Below are positions 1-10,862 of a stretch of DNA of 64,000 bases, in pieces. Both the position numbers and the translations under genes were made by a program. Location of the stretch: the NCBI GenBank assembly GCA_963920705.1, contig CAWUCO010000271.1, positions 62,001 to 126,000 of the forward strand, given 5' to 3'. The stretch is from Odiellus spinosus (taxonomy: Eukaryota; Arthropoda; Arachnida; Opiliones; Phalangiidae). Each line of letters starts with the position of its first letter. Position 1 is the first letter of the stretch. Below the pieces are notes generated by a model. It did no database searches. It was not told the DNA's origin and saw only the letters and a list, made by a program, of their open reading frames with translations.

Positions 1-2022
1 ACAAAAATTAAGGGGCAAGAATAAATTGGGGAAAATAGCTGAACGACATCCCACTGAGTCTAACCGCGCCACCTATGTAAAGTATAGAAGTCAATGTAGT
101 AACTGGGTTCGAAATGCCAGAATCAAATACTATAGTGACCTTATCACTAATAGTCCTACCCCAAGAGAAATTTGGAAAAACATGAATAACATAATGGGAA
201 ATACAAAAAATAGTCCCATAAAAACAACTACTTCCCCGGATACCTTTAATGATTTTTTTACACAACAAGGCATAAACATACACTCGGAAAGCGAAGTTGG
301 TGGTAATGACAGACATACCTTTAACAATGTTAAACACGTAGCTAATACAATGGTACTAAATGAGACTAATGAAGCTGAAGTACTTCTAACAATTAAAAAC
401 CTACGAAGTAATTCCGCCTCTGGTGATGATGATTTCGCTCCTAGAATTCTAAAACATGTGGGATTATACTTAGCTCGTCAACTCTGCCACTTAATTAATC
501 TCTCTTTTGAACAAGGTATATATCCTGATACTCATAAGAATAGTATAATTATACCAATCCATACAAAAGGCGAAAAAATGATCCCTCCAACTACAGACCA
601 ATTTCTCTACTGTCAGCCATAGCTAAAGTCTTTGATAAAATTTTTTATACCAGATTAACGAGTTTTAGTAGCACATACGGACTTGTTGATATAAATCAAT
701 TCGGCTTTAGAGAGAAAAGTGGAGTGGATTCGGCTTTGACACATGTTTATAAGAAAATAATTGAAGCTTTAGACAAAAGTGACTATGTCCTGGCTATCTA
801 TTTAGATTTCAGGAAAGCCTTTGATTTCGTCAGCCATGAGAGATTATTACATAAACTTCAGATTATGGGTATACGTGACAGGGCTTACTTAAGGCTGAAA
901 TCTTACCTAACGAATAGAACCGCGCAAACTAAAATTGGAGTAAATTTATCACAGAAGAAATACATATTTAGGGGGGTCCCTCAGGGTTCCATCCTATCTC
1001 CGCTGTTGTTTAATCTCTATATAAATGATCTTATAAAAAGTTGTCCAGAAGATGTGACTAAGCTATACGCGGATGACACGATTGGAATTTTTGAGGGACC
1101 AGACTTGAGGAAATTAGAGCAAGCCGCTAATGATTGTATTATCATTCTACAGGAGTGGGTGTCTCAAAACTGCCTTGAATTGAACTACGATAAAACAGAA
1201 TACATGGTAATAAGCAACAGAAACAAGCCTAATGAACGTAACCTATCAATTACAATAGGGGGTAATAAACTTGACAGAGTCGAAGAGTATAAATACCTAG
1301 GTGTATGGATGGATTGCAACCTCACCTGGGATAAGCAAGTGGATAAAGTAGCAAAAATACTATCTTATAATACCTATAGAATTAATACAAATAAAAGATA
1401 CTTTAGTTTGAGGCTAAGGAAACAATTGTATTACGCTCTAATATACCCGCACCTATACTATACCATCCACGTATGGGGAAATACTGCAAATAAAAATATC
1501 AATAGATTAGAAATTATACAAAAACGAGTTATAAGAATTATAAATGGTAGCTCCTTTAGAGAGCATACTGCGCCTATTTTCCGCGATCTTAATATTCTTA
1601 ATATTAAAGGTCTAATAAAATACGCGACATTGGTTTTTATCTATAAGTCACTTTATTGCAATTAGCACAACGAATTCAGTTTCAGCGCTGCATGTCGATA
1701 CAATGTCAGGAAAAATAATCTAATAAATATACCACTTGCTAAAACCACAAAAAAACTTCACTCGGTTTTTGTACGTGGAGCAAAAATGTTCAATGACCTA
1801 AATTATACTTATAACCAACTAGACCCCATAGCACTATTTAAAAAAAAAGTGAAAGATATTGTCACACAAATGGAGATATAATTTAGATACAAATTCTATA
1901 ATACAATGGGACTCTGTCCTGCACGCGGAGACCTTAAAGTCAGCCCTGACTTCGCCTCCAACTAACTGAGTAATGTAATCTGATAACTATTCTAGAAATA
2001 AATTAATTGAATTGAATTGAAT
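1..2022 (+). mobile_element. LINE (Jockey/CR1-type), 5'-truncated by window edge
   Basis: Non-LTR retrotransposon copy entering from the left edge. It holds the end of the endonuclease-RT linker, the RT domain, a C-terminal region and a 3' UTR. It ends in an ATTGA-rich tail (about 2001-2022), the 3' signature of a target-primed LINE without poly(A). The tail abuts the end of a C-family repeat, so the LINE probably landed in or beside that repeat. The LINE at 54.9 kb has a similar tail and a related protein, so both may belong to one lineage. The clade is inferred from protein style only. Confidence 0.85.
26..1881 (+). pseudogene. LINE ORF2 reverse transcriptase, broken
   Basis: Non-LTR reverse transcriptase that would copy the element RNA at a nicked target. 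Visible motifs in order: a linker block with SASGDDDFAPRILK, then DPSNYRPISLLSAIAKVFDK (from about 580), LDFRKAFDFVSHERLL (about 800-850), GVPQGSILSPLLFNLYIND (about 975-1030) and the catalytic LYADDT (about 1062-1080). The C-terminal region has EYKYLGVWMD and WGNTANKNI. The frame changes once at an A-run near 573-577. A TAG at 1663-1665 interrupts an otherwise open frame that continues to the TAA at 1879-1881. The start lies outside the window and no ATG is assigned. The copy is dead but only lightly damaged. Confidence 0.85.
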
Positions 2023-2952
2023 ATTTAGATTCTTCAATCCACCCCAAGTTTGAAGCAATCCTTAGCCTATACTGCCCATTATACCATTGCTTTTTGGACT
2101 AAATGATATATGCAAAACAGCTTAGCGTGTGTTGCTAACTGAAGCTGTTTATTAAACGGTCAAATTTCTTTAACTTTTTGGACAATTTCTTATATAACTT
2201 CTAAACTATCTCGAATTTTAAATTGATTTTTCAGCTACATTATTGATTAGATTAAGTTGAACCTTTTGAATTATAATATAAATTAATATTGCATTTCATT
2301 TACCTAAACGATATCACACCATAAGGCTTATTTGCATTCACTTCATAAAGGTAGTATATAAACACTTCGAAGGGCTTTGTTAATCGAGCAATGTGGCCAT
2401 GGAGTTGGGAGGAAAAGCCCCTCCCTTCAATGTCTAGACGATTCTTGATCTCTAGGTCCTTGGTTTGCAAAGCTAATTTACCCATTGGTGGGGCGATGTT
2501 TGGAGAGTGGAAGGTTGACGTTGACCATATTAGCGAGGGACGCCTCGCTAGTATGGCCCGCTGAGATCGGACACTGGAGGTTGGACGTTGGTGTGGGGAT
2601 GGTCGGAGGTGATTATAACAGTGGGAGACGTCCCATTGCGTATAATCGCCTTCAACTGTCCAGCATCGAGGTTTGACCGTAAAGTGGATGGTGGAATATG
2701 CAATTGGAGACGTCCTGTTGCATATCATTGCACGACACTTGAAACTTAATGTGGCAGCCACGCTTAAAGGAGGTAATTCCCGTTAAACGGAATTGAACGA
2801 TAAGCTGGTATGATAATGTCTCTAGACTTTTGGCTCCACGAGCTCGGTCACAGGATATCCGCTTACACAGGAAGTGACACACACACAGACACAGACACGA
2901 CCAGTGTAAAACCTCCCCCTGAACTAAAGTTCAGTCGGGGAGGTAAAAATCA
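2023..2952 (-). mobile_element. C-family repeat, hairpin-side block (copy C9)
   Basis: Begins with the block reading TTCAATCCACCCCAAGTTTG and ends with the hairpin at 2911-2943 (CCTCCCC ... GGGGAGG) preceded by an ACACAG microsatellite. It aligns along its length with the blocks at 15.8-16.8 kb and 18.8-19.8 kb in the same orientation and 8.2-9.1 kb in the opposite one. Only the non-coding half of the family is present; the gene-like half is missing. Small open frames within it occur on both strands and are not counted as genes. Confidence 0.8.
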
Positions 2953-3395
2953 CTTGTTGAAATTAGCCCACTTATACCCTTTTCAGACGAGGCGTAACTA
3001 GCCGGTTTAACCAGATTTAACCGAGGTTTACATAGCCTTCTCAGTTCAATAAACCTCGGTTAATCGTGACAGTATACAACTAGTAGAAACCAATTTACGA
3101 AGAAAAACACGTGACCATGTTAAATAAAATGGATTTATTATAAAAATTGAAACAGTTTCGAGCCGCGGTTCGTTATTCAATCTGATAAGAGCTAGGTCTT
3201 ACATTTGCTCATATACTAATTTTAATATTGTTTTTTAATGTTTTTAACCCAATTGATTAACAGTGCGGGCATTAGAAAATAGTTTGGTTATGTCCCATTT
3301 ATTTTTTAATCCCGGTTCACTGTTCATATTTCGATAATATTTTTTAATAAAAATTATTCTAAAATCTTCCTATTATGGTAGGCGTTTTCTTTGAT
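2953..3395. other. No gene seen
   Basis: AT-rich sequence with no recognisable coding motif, RNA or repeat. It contains a short locally repeated CCGAGGTTTA / AACCTCGGTTAA motif near 3021-3064, which could be the remains of a small inverted-repeat element. Nothing further is supported. Confidence 0.4.
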
Positions 3396-3565
3396 TAAAA
3401 TTTCTATATTATCGAAATCTATTTTGTGTCTCTTGGGATCACAATTTTTTAGGTGTAAAGATATCGCGTTATTAAGGTTATTATTTTTTATATCTCTACA
3501 ATGTTCCTTTATTCTATCACCTAGTTTCCTTTCTCAATGCACACTTTGCCACATGTGCAGTTTAT
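3396..3565 (-). pseudogene. Penelope-type GIY-YIG endonuclease fragment
   Basis: Read on the minus strand, the segment gives a piece ending CTCGKVCIEK, then HCRDIKNNNLNNAISLHLKN and CDPKRHKIDFDN. This is the spacing and style of the GIY-YIG endonuclease at the C-terminus of Penelope-like elements (CxCGK.YIG, R..EH..D, A.s.H). It resembles, without being identical to, the fragments at 39.1 kb and 47.3 kb. No RT part is seen beside it. It is a short decayed relic. The family assignment rests on the cysteine-glycine and HCRD blocks only. Confidence 0.5.
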
Positions 3566-3799
3566 TTAATATACTACCCCTACAGTGTCTAGATTATTTT
3601 GTAGTATTAATGACAGTAGTTTTCATTCTACGTACAGAACTTTTCCTTAATGGTAGACCCCTCAAAAATGTGGCTTTGACAAAGTTAAGAAGAAAAACAA
3701 GCAAGCCAGTGTGCAATCTCGAGGGCGCGCGCGCGATTCTCGAGTGTCAGGAACAAGATCCGAGTATCGGGGCCGCGTTTCGAAGGGAGGGCGCGTTTT

Positions 3800-4345
3800 A
3801 GGGAGATGGAACGACTAATCTCGGGGAAAGGAAACCACCAATCTCGGGGAGAGGGAACGACCAATCTCGGGGAGAGGGAACCATCAATCTTGGGGAGAGG
3901 GAACCACCATTCTCGGGGAAAGGGAACCACCAGTCTCGGGGAGACGGAACCACCAATCTCGGGGAGAGGGAACCAATAATCTCGGGGAGAGGGAACCAAT
4001 AATCTCGGGGAGAGGGAACCACCAATCTCGGGGAGAGGGAACCACCAATCTCGGGGAGAGGGAACCACCAATCTCGGGGAGAGGGAACCACCAATCTCGG
4101 GGAGAGGGAACCACCAATCTCGGGGAGAGGGAACCACCAATCTCGGGGAGAGGGAACCACCAATCTCGGGGAGAGGGAACCACCAATCTCGGGGAGAGGG
4201 AACCATCAATCTCGGGGAGAGGGAACCATCAATCTCGGGGAGAGGGAACCACCAGTCTCGGGGAGAGGGAACCAATCTCGGAAAGAGGGAACCACCAATC
4301 TCGGGGATAAGGAACCAAATTCGAGGAGAGAGAACGCATCTCGAG
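3800..4345. repeat. 23-base minisatellite, about 22-24 units
   Basis: Head-to-tail array of a 23-base unit built on GGGGAGAGGGAACCACC, with single-base variants (CCATC, CCAATA, GACGG) scattered through it. The last few units towards 4345 are shortened. Because 23 is not a multiple of three, each strand is open in several frames, giving spurious proteins with repeats like VPSPRDWWFPLPEIGG on the minus strand. I do not treat these as genes. The array adjoins a 17-base array about 260 bases downstream. Confidence 0.92.
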
Positions 4346-4606
4346 GAGAGAACGCGTATATTGAAGGGCAGGGAACGTGTTATCGGGAGAGGGATCGCGT
4401 ATTTTAGAGGGAGAGGGAGAGTTTTTCGAATTTTGTCCGCTTTGGCTCGCTATAGATGGGAGCGTATCCGCGCCCGATTCGTCAACCATTCGCCAGCGCT
4501 GGGTGTGGCGACAGACTACTTAAAGTGCGGCGTCCATAATCCACTCTCTTAACTAGAGAAAACGGGTCCGCTACCGAAAAACATTATTCCCCGGCTTAAT
4601 TAGCGT

Positions 4607-4735
4607 CACACCCGAGCCAATTCCACACCCGAGGAAACTCCACACCCGAGCAAACTCCACACCCGAGCAAACTCCACACCCGAGCAAACTCCACACCCAA
4701 GCTAACTACACACCCGAGCAAACTCCTCACCGAAG
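4607..4735. repeat. 17-base minisatellite, 7-8 units
   Basis: Tandem copies of CACACCCGAGCAAACTC with sporadic changes (GCCAATT, GGAAACT, CAAGCTAACTA). It is unrelated in sequence to the 23-base array just upstream. No coding or RNA feature is associated. Confidence 0.85.
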
Positions 4736-4767
4736 CCCGCGACGATAAACGCATCTACCTCGAATAA

Positions 4768-5151
4768 TTGCGCCACTATCTTCGTACGTGGTCGCTTAAA
4801 TCCACGTCCTTCTCCAAGAGAGAAAATGAATATTTTTCGGTAGTCATCGCTCATTGCATTTTTCAGAAAGATGGTGGGTATTATTTGAGTCCCAACAGCT
4901 TAGATGCGATATTTTCGCTCGTAGAGAAACATTACAAGGGTTCAAACTACACTCTATTGACGCCTATTCACTCTTGGCAATCGTGGTTTTATTTCACCAT
5001 TGATCCCCCGCTGGTTTGGAAACATTCCAGTACACTCGTTGAAATTGACATTCAGGTAAACCGAATTAACCATTTAGAATTAATCAGGCGCGGGCTCCAA
5101 TTATATTTCGGAGCTCGAATCTCAACTCCGAGCCACGTTCTAGAACATTGA
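4768..5151 (+). CDS. Unrecognised open frame, possible exon or relic
   Basis: I do not recognise this product. An open stretch of about 127 codons is bounded upstream by TAA at 4765-4767 and downstream by TGA at 5149-5151. It has no early ATG, so it could only be an internal exon, an exon with a non-ATG edge, or a decayed ORF. The translation is protein-like rather than low-complexity (blocks LRTWSLKSTSFSKRENEY, KHYKGSNYTLLTPIHSWQSW). The region is also slightly richer in G+C than its surroundings. An unrecognised element gag or similar is equally possible. No splice sites could be defended. Confidence 0.2.
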   Translation: MRHYLRTWSLKSTSFSKRENEYFSVVIAHCIFQKDGGYYLSPNSLDAIFSLVEKHYKGSNYTLLTPIHSWQSWFYFTIDPPLVWKHSSTLVEIDIQVNRINHLELIRRGLQLYFGARISTPSHVLEH

Positions 5152-7012
5152 AACGTGTGGCGTCGAGTGATGGAAGGGAGTTCTCGAAGGTTAAATTATT
5201 TGATGGAATTGAGATTCGAATTTCAGCGCCGAAGCTCACGAGGTTTTTCTTTTCTCCGATTCAACTCTAGAGAAAGGAGAAATTCTTTCAAGCCGAGAGA
5301 TTTTGTACGATAACTATATCCGTTTTTGGTTTCCGATATCCACCCCTCAGTCCGTCTCTTGTTTCTTTCTGACGATGTTTCTGTCCGCTGCCACGATGTT
5401 CTTGTCAATCAGATGTCTCCGCCGCAGGATCCCGACTACAACCGGATTTGGAAACATTCTCTGGGACTTCTTCGCTTCGTTCTTCTACGAGCGTAAGACA
5501 ATCACGCTTTCCCCAAGTTCGAGCGGAGTTTGCGAAATGAGTAAAATCCGATTTATAAATCGTGGCGGCAACCGGTCTAAACAACTTTTTCCCGCCCGCA
5601 GTCTTTCCTTAGGGAATCTGTTAACTAATATATATTGTATGTAACTACAGATAGGATCAAAAGTCTGTCACTATATTCCATAAAACTATTCAACGCCTCG
5701 TAGCTTAATTGTCTATATATTGACTAGTCTTAATTATTCTTAACAAATATAAAATACGTAAGAACTACCAAAAAAAATCCAACCAAAAACCATTCAGTTA
5801 AAATGAGCAATGTCTTTCAAAGGGTGTGTCGGTGCGAACCTCGTCCTTTAGTTTGCTTAACCGCACGAGACTTCAAAACGGACTGAATGTGCTGCCATCT
5901 ATATTTTTCAGCTTTGCAGTAACTGTTTTTTTCTAGCAGCCCTGGAAAGTAAGGTACTTTGTATCGCCTCACTTTCCAGCCCCCCCCTCTCCCGAGTAGA
6001 GGAATGTCGCTAGGGCTCACTTTTTAGGCATTAATGGTTCTTCTCGAGAACTACAGTATAGTTATGTAAAATTCATTTCAATTTAAAAAAACTGGTTTTC
6101 GTTAGTTTAGGAAAGCTTTATATTACTTATATTATACTCGGGAATACAAAATAGTATACGATTCAAACAGTCTATAGTAAATAAAATCGAATCTTCATTA
6201 ATCCTTCGTCAATGGATGGTGAGTAATATAAATTAGTGATGGTGGTTTCTTTTTCTGCTCGAAAGTTTTTGGATGCCAGTAGCGTTGTCAGATGTATTAC
6301 TTTCTGCGGGGTACAATAAAACCCGCCGAGAAACCTAAACAGGCATTTCTCTAAAGAAAGCCGGAACCTTTGAAAATCATCTAGATATTACACGAGCGTG
6401 TCAATTGCTTGCGAATAAATTGCAGCCTTGCTATATTGAAATCCCTCTGAAATATAAGCGAATGGATGAGTCGAATTATCATAACCCTCATTCACCTGTG
6501 CCCATTCACCATTATAATACGCAAAATGTTAAAGGAAAACAAACTTGTTTAATTTACCTTCTTGAAACGAAGCACATAACGACGATTATATTCAAACCAT
6601 TTGGTCATGGAAGAAGATAAGTATAATTTTTAGAAATCTGTATAGGAAAACCAAGGACACAAAGGGTTGTTGCTTACCGTAGTTAATTTTTAAGAGGGGC
6701 ATTAAAAACTGCGTGCTAAATTTGTAGCGCGTTATATTTTTTATGAAACACCAAAAGTTTGTTAAATAGTTGAAAATAATAAATTATTGGTTCGTTTGGA
6801 ATTAATGCCTTCTGAAATGATTACAGAAGCTACTGACAGCCCTGCAATAAAGGAAACGTTGAGTTAGATTTTAAGGCTTTGAATTTTATTATTCAGCATA
6901 TTGAAAAATATGTACAGCTTTCACTTTATATTTTGGGATTTTAGAAAAATATTTCTCATTTTGTAGGCCAAAACAAAGCCTTGTGAGAGTGTACGGGAGC
7001 CCTTACATATAG
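5152..7012. other. No gene recognised
   Basis: Mixed sequence. 5150-5650 has several short open frames on both strands but none with a recognisable motif. 5650-7010 is AT-rich and featureless to me. A C-tract lies near 5980-5987. Nothing here is repeated elsewhere in the window as far as I can see. Confidence 0.35.
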
Positions 7013-8215
7013 AACAAGTTGAGAAACCAAAATATAACCTCCTCGACGACGTTAACCTATTCTATCCCTACTTTAAAAAAATATTAATGTAGGTAGAGAA
7101 TAAGGATGTGTAAATGGCCCAGGGTGCTTTTGATTGCCAGTTTTTGTATTTTCTCTCTATGTTACAATGTATGAAAATTTTCTCATTATACTCGGAGTGT
7201 TCAAAATTCCCATTCCCTTATTTTATGGCAGGTCGTAGGATGAGTAGAGATACACTCAATGAAATTTTTATTTTAAGTGGAATATAAATTCTAGCAATAT
7301 AAATAAATCCATCGTTATCATTAGGCTGTACTGCACAATTATGTTAATCCGCTGAGAGGATAAAATCGAATGATTCAGTCTGGGTTGGCACGGGAGAGAA
7401 GAAAATAAAACGAGGGAGATCCTCCAGGAATTTTCTCTTGGACAAACCCAAGATATTCTACTGCAAGTTCCATCAGCCCTTCCTCGGTAGACGATTGGCA
7501 ATAGCTCCGGTAGTGGTTTCGTCTGAATTGCTTGTTCCGACGTCCTAATAGAGGACCATTGCTGATGTTTTCATCATACGTGTGATCTCAGTCATTGGAA
7601 GAATCCAAGGATATAGCTTGTCCAAAACCGCTGACAGCCTGACAAGACCTTCTGCACTCCTAAAATAAAAAAGAAATATCTTCAAAAGCCAGAAAAACAA
7701 ACACTAAAGTTCATACCGTTAAAATTCATACTTGAATAGTTTTTTATATATGTGACTGTACTCATCTAACATGTCGAGTTTCAAAACACTCGTTGCTTTT
7801 AGTCCAAATTCCTTTGGAAAGGCCTTCTCTTCCTGCTGTTAAATGGAAATGGCACCGGTGAAGTTGCTCTGTTGACTTCAATTAGTGATGACATTCTGCG
7901 CTGGTTAATCTATATTGACAAGGTCTTCACGAAGTTTAACTGCTTTTCAGTACTTCTAAACCCCCAACTTCTATTTAACTGTAATTTAGCTAAACGATAC
8001 TAACATACACAAACAAATCGAAGTCAAAAGAAAATAGCAGTCAATTACCTTACTGCCTATCTCTATAATGCTAACATCTCTAATCCAATAAAAGCGTCTA
8101 CCTTCAATCTAGCTTCTTACTAGCTCTGCTCTGATCTCTAACGAAGTTCACTAAACACGCCTGCTTTTGATATGACTTTTTTCGGAAATTTTTCTCGGCT
8201 TTATAGTGGAGATAA
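7013..8215 (-). mobile_element. C-family element, diverged copy C8 (interrupted)
   Basis: The gene-like half of the C family on the minus strand. The 7013 end starts with the family terminal block (AACAAGTTGAGAAACCAAAA). The TATA box is at 8199-8205 (CTTTATA on the plus strand), and the conserved CAGTGAACTTCG-like block lies at about 8141-8152. Just past the TATA box it is cut by copy C1 (8216-11080), and the remaining upstream sequence resumes at 11081. With copy C12 it forms a subgroup that has about 230 extra bases in the leader compared with C1-C3. Confidence 0.7.
7375..7894 (-). CDS. C-family open frame, diverged copy (function unknown)
   Basis: Unrecognised. The frame starts at ATG 7894 with MSSLIEVNRATSPVPFPFNS. 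Across a putative intron whose acceptor is at about 7660 (polypyrimidine, then TAG|GAG), the downstream segment reads SCQAVSGFGQAISLDSSND, one TGA where C1 and C3 have a Trp codon, then DHTYDENISNGPLLGRRNKQ, ..., STEEGLMELAVEYLGFVQEK, ending PD-stop at 7375-7377. The presumed donor (CAACGAGT) is degenerate. A second overlapping frame reads VRLSAVLDKLYPWILPM if the splice is phase 2. I cannot decide between frames by eye. The product is unknown and the copy probably inactive. Confidence 0.3.
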
Positions 8216-8220
8216 TTTTT

Positions 8221-8254
8221 ACCTCCCCGACTGAACTTTAGTTCAGGGGGAGGT
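8221..8254. repeat. Terminal hairpin of the C family
   Basis: Near-perfect inverted repeat with arms CTGAACT / AGTTCAG, extended by CCTCCCC / GGGGGAGG with one slipped base. The same hairpin marks C-family ends at 2911-2943, 16724-16757, 19720-19752 and 60750-60782, with worn versions near 13640, 25605 and 40690. A TG/CA-rich microsatellite of variable length always follows on the inner side. It probably marks a transposon terminus. A transcription terminator role is not supported. Confidence 0.85.
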
Positions 8255-9949
8255 TTTACACTGGTCGTGTGTCTGTGTGTGTATCTGTCTGTGTGTAAGC
8301 GGATATCTTGTGAAAGCGGAAATCACGTGACCTAGCTCGTGGAGCAAAAGGTCTAGAGACGTAATCATGCCAGCTTATCGTTCAATTCCGTTGCCACATT
8401 GAGTTTCAGGTGTCGTCTCCCATTGCATATTACCGCCTTTCACCATCCACTTTACGGTCAAACCTTGATGTTGGACCTTGATGTCTCCCACTGTTATAAT
8501 CACCTCCGACCATCCCCACATCAAGGTCCAACCTCCAGTTTCCGATCTCAGCGGGCCATACTAGCGAGGCGTCCCTCACTAATATGGTCCACATCAATCT
8601 TCCACTCTCCAAACATCGCCCCACCAATGGGTAAATTAGCCTTGCCTACCAAGTGCGTAGGGTTACGAAAAACGTCTAGACTTTGAAGGGAAGGGGTGTT
8701 CCTCCAACTTCATGGCCACATCACTCAATTAATAAAGGCTTTCGAACGGTTTATATACTACCTTTTTTGGAGTGAATGCAAATGAGCCTTATGGTGTGAT
8801 ATCGTTTAGGGAAATGAAACGCAATATTAATTTATTTTATAATTAAAAATATCAAAATGGTTAAACTTAATCTAATTAATAACTCAGTTGAAAAATCAGT
8901 TTAAAATTTGAGATGGTTTAGAAGATATTTAAGAAATTGTTCAAAAATTTAAAAAAATGTGACCATTTAAAACCAGCTTGAGTTTGCAGCACGCGCTAAG
9001 CTGCTTTCCATATATCATTTAGTCCAAAAAGCAAAGGTATAACGGGAAGTAAAGGCTTAGTCTTGCTGCAAACTTGGGGTGGATTGAAGAATCTATATAA
9101 AAGTGCGTTTACACGGGTATCCAATATCCCACCGTCCACTGAATTCGAATTAATAGAGACAAAGGTACTTTGACAAAATTTGATAAGACTTCTTTCGGGT
9201 ATGAGAGTATCTTTAGTTAAACACAGATTTAAATAATGAAATATTGATAAAATACAGGAAGTAATAGAAAGTAAAGTGCCTGAATCAGTTACAAAAGGGT
9301 GAAATCATAAGTTTAGCTGAGCTTTATTAATTGCTTCAAAATGGTAAACAAAAATTTTATTTCTTAAACAGTAGAATGATAAGGAATATCCATTGAATTC
9401 GAGTTAATGGAGAGAAAGTATAAATTATTGAGTCCGGGTGCTTCTCTTGGTTAAACAAAGATTTCAATAATGAAAGATTGATAAGGTATATGAAGTACTA
9501 GAGAGAAAGGTGGCTGAATGGGTTACGAAAAGGTTAAAACATAAACCTAGCCGAAGTTTTTTAAGTGGTTCTAAATTGATGAACAAAAATTTAACTTATT
9601 AAACAGTAGATAAGCTATTTTTAATGGTATTTTTTATCGATAACTTAAAATTACATTCACTGGGTTCTTCTACTTGGGCAGCCCTCTTCAGCCCTTTAAT
9701 TTTGACTATTATATTATATCATGAGTATCCCATTAAATTGACCTTAAATGAAGGTGCGTTTACACGGGCATCCAAAATAGAAACGACAAGATCTAAAGCT
9801 GAGGCTGATTGATACAAAATGTTAAAAATGATAGTCGGGAAAACTCTCCTTGAACAGAAGTACAGTAGGTTTCCCGTGTTTAAAAAACAACAATTTTGAA
9901 TAAAAAGTGGATATCTGATGTTGAAAAAAATAGGCTTCAGTTTCTCCGC

Positions 9950-9999
9950 TATAAAACCAAGAAACATAATTTTCATAAGCAAAAGTAGCCGTGAACAGT
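9950..9999 (+). promoter_or_regulatory. Conserved TATA box and initiator-like block of the C family
   Basis: TATAAAA at 9950-9956 is followed about 45 bases later by CAGTGAACTTCG. The pair recurs in C2 (TATAAAA 42298-42304, CAGTGAACTT at about 42351), in C12 (TATATAAA at about 20216, TCAGTGAACTTCG at about 20251, 35 bases apart) and on the minus strand in C3 (15586-15592) and C8 (8199-8205). TCAGT is the arthropod initiator consensus. In C1 the first ATG after this block is the MSSPFEVN start, which fits a real Pol II promoter. Spacing in C1 and C2 is longer than ideal. Confidence 0.5.
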
Positions 10000-10075
10000 G
10001 AACTTCGTTAGCAGACCCGGAGACGAGACGAAACAACGCTTTAATAACTTTAGTGAGATAATCAACCAGCGCAGA

Positions 10076-10351
10076 ATGTCATCACCATTTGAAGTCAACA
10101 GAGCAAGGACACGGCTTTCATTTATCACAAGAAAGAGACGACCTGGCTACGAAGAATTGACACATGCAAGCAGTGAGTGTTTTCGGACTCGACTTATGAG
10201 AAACCTACAGTCAGTAAAAGTTCGACAGTTCTTCATAAAGTTTCGTTATTCTAAACATAAAAAGAGCTATTCAAGTATAAATATTAACGGTATGGAAATT
10301 AGTCTACATTCTGTCTTTAAGATATTTTTTTATCATAGGAGTGGAAACTAA
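10076..10351 (+). CDS. C-family open frame (function unknown), copy C1
   Basis: Unrecognised basic protein. ATG at 10076 is the first after the putative start site; the frame is also open upstream to 9998. The product begins MSSPFEVNRARTRLSFITRK, continues RRPGYEELTHASSECFRTRL, and ends near HSVFKIFF. In C2 the same frame runs on through a T-run into LEWKLTSCQPVWKITSRPAP and SLDSSNDWDLSYDD, whereas C1 has one T fewer and stops at 10351. Alternatively CA|GTGAGT at about 10171 and TATCATAG at about 10339 bound an intron of about 170 bases. Another open frame (10412-10681, ..KRNLLPYVRRFNSLSS..) follows. AATAAA occurs near 10728. I know of no homologue. Confidence 0.35.
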   Translation: MSSPFEVNRARTRLSFITRKRRPGYEELTHASSECFRTRLMRNLQSVKVRQFFIKFRYSKHKKSYSSININGMEISLHSVFKIFFYHRSGN

Positions 10352-10732
10352 CGTCTTGTCAGCCGGTCTGGAAAATAACTTCTCGACCAGCTCCATCCTT
10401 GGATTCTTCCAATGACTGGGATCTCTCGTATGATGATAATATCAGTAATAGTCGTCAAACACGAACTTCAGACGAAAACTGTACCGAAAGTAATTGCCAA
10501 TCAACTACCGACAATGGGTTGTGAATGGAACATTCAGACTATAATATTTTCTGGTTTTTCCAAGAGGAATTTGCTACCATATGTTCGACGTTTTAATTCC
10601 TTGTCTTCCTTGCCATCCCAGACTAAATCCTTCGTCTTTATCGAAGATAATCACACAGTACAGCCTATGCTCAAGTGTTAATTTATATTACAAGTATTTG
10701 TATTTTACTTATTTACTTTAAAAATAAAAAGT

Positions 10733-10862
10733 TCATTTGGTGTGTCTATTAAGAAATCTACGCCATGCCGCATATAATTATAGTTAACGCAGGACATATC
10801 ATTTGGTGTGTCTATTAAAAAGTCTACGATCTGCCGCATATAATTATGGGTAATGCAGCACA
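10733..10862. repeat. 62-66 base minisatellite, two units (C1)
   Basis: Two adjacent units each containing TTTGGTGTGTCTATTAA, a TCTACG core and GCCGCATATAATTAT. The same pair sits at 43103-43232 in C2, and three units (reverse orientation) sit at 14590-14785 in C3. It is therefore a variable-number repeat inside the C family, just downstream of the polyadenylation signal. Confidence 0.85.

Noticed and set aside
3685-4275. Long minus-strand open frames with WFPLPEIGGSLSPRL-type repeats
   Set aside because: Produced by a 23-base tandem repeat without stops. The same peptide appears in several frames, so it is not a gene.
3796-4345. CRISPR-like array
   Set aside because: Direct head-to-tail units without spacers, in a eukaryotic context with no cas genes.
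8221-8254. Helitron 3' end (terminal hairpin)
   Set aside because: A strong hairpin is present but there is no CTRR end and no Rep/helicase sequence, and the opposite end shares an inverted core.
8399-8686. Open frames in the hairpin-side half of C elements on either strand (also 2300-2761, 16094-16540, 19264-19530)
   Set aside because: They overlap on both strands, and reading frames are not kept equally among copies. Better explained as conserved non-coding repeat.
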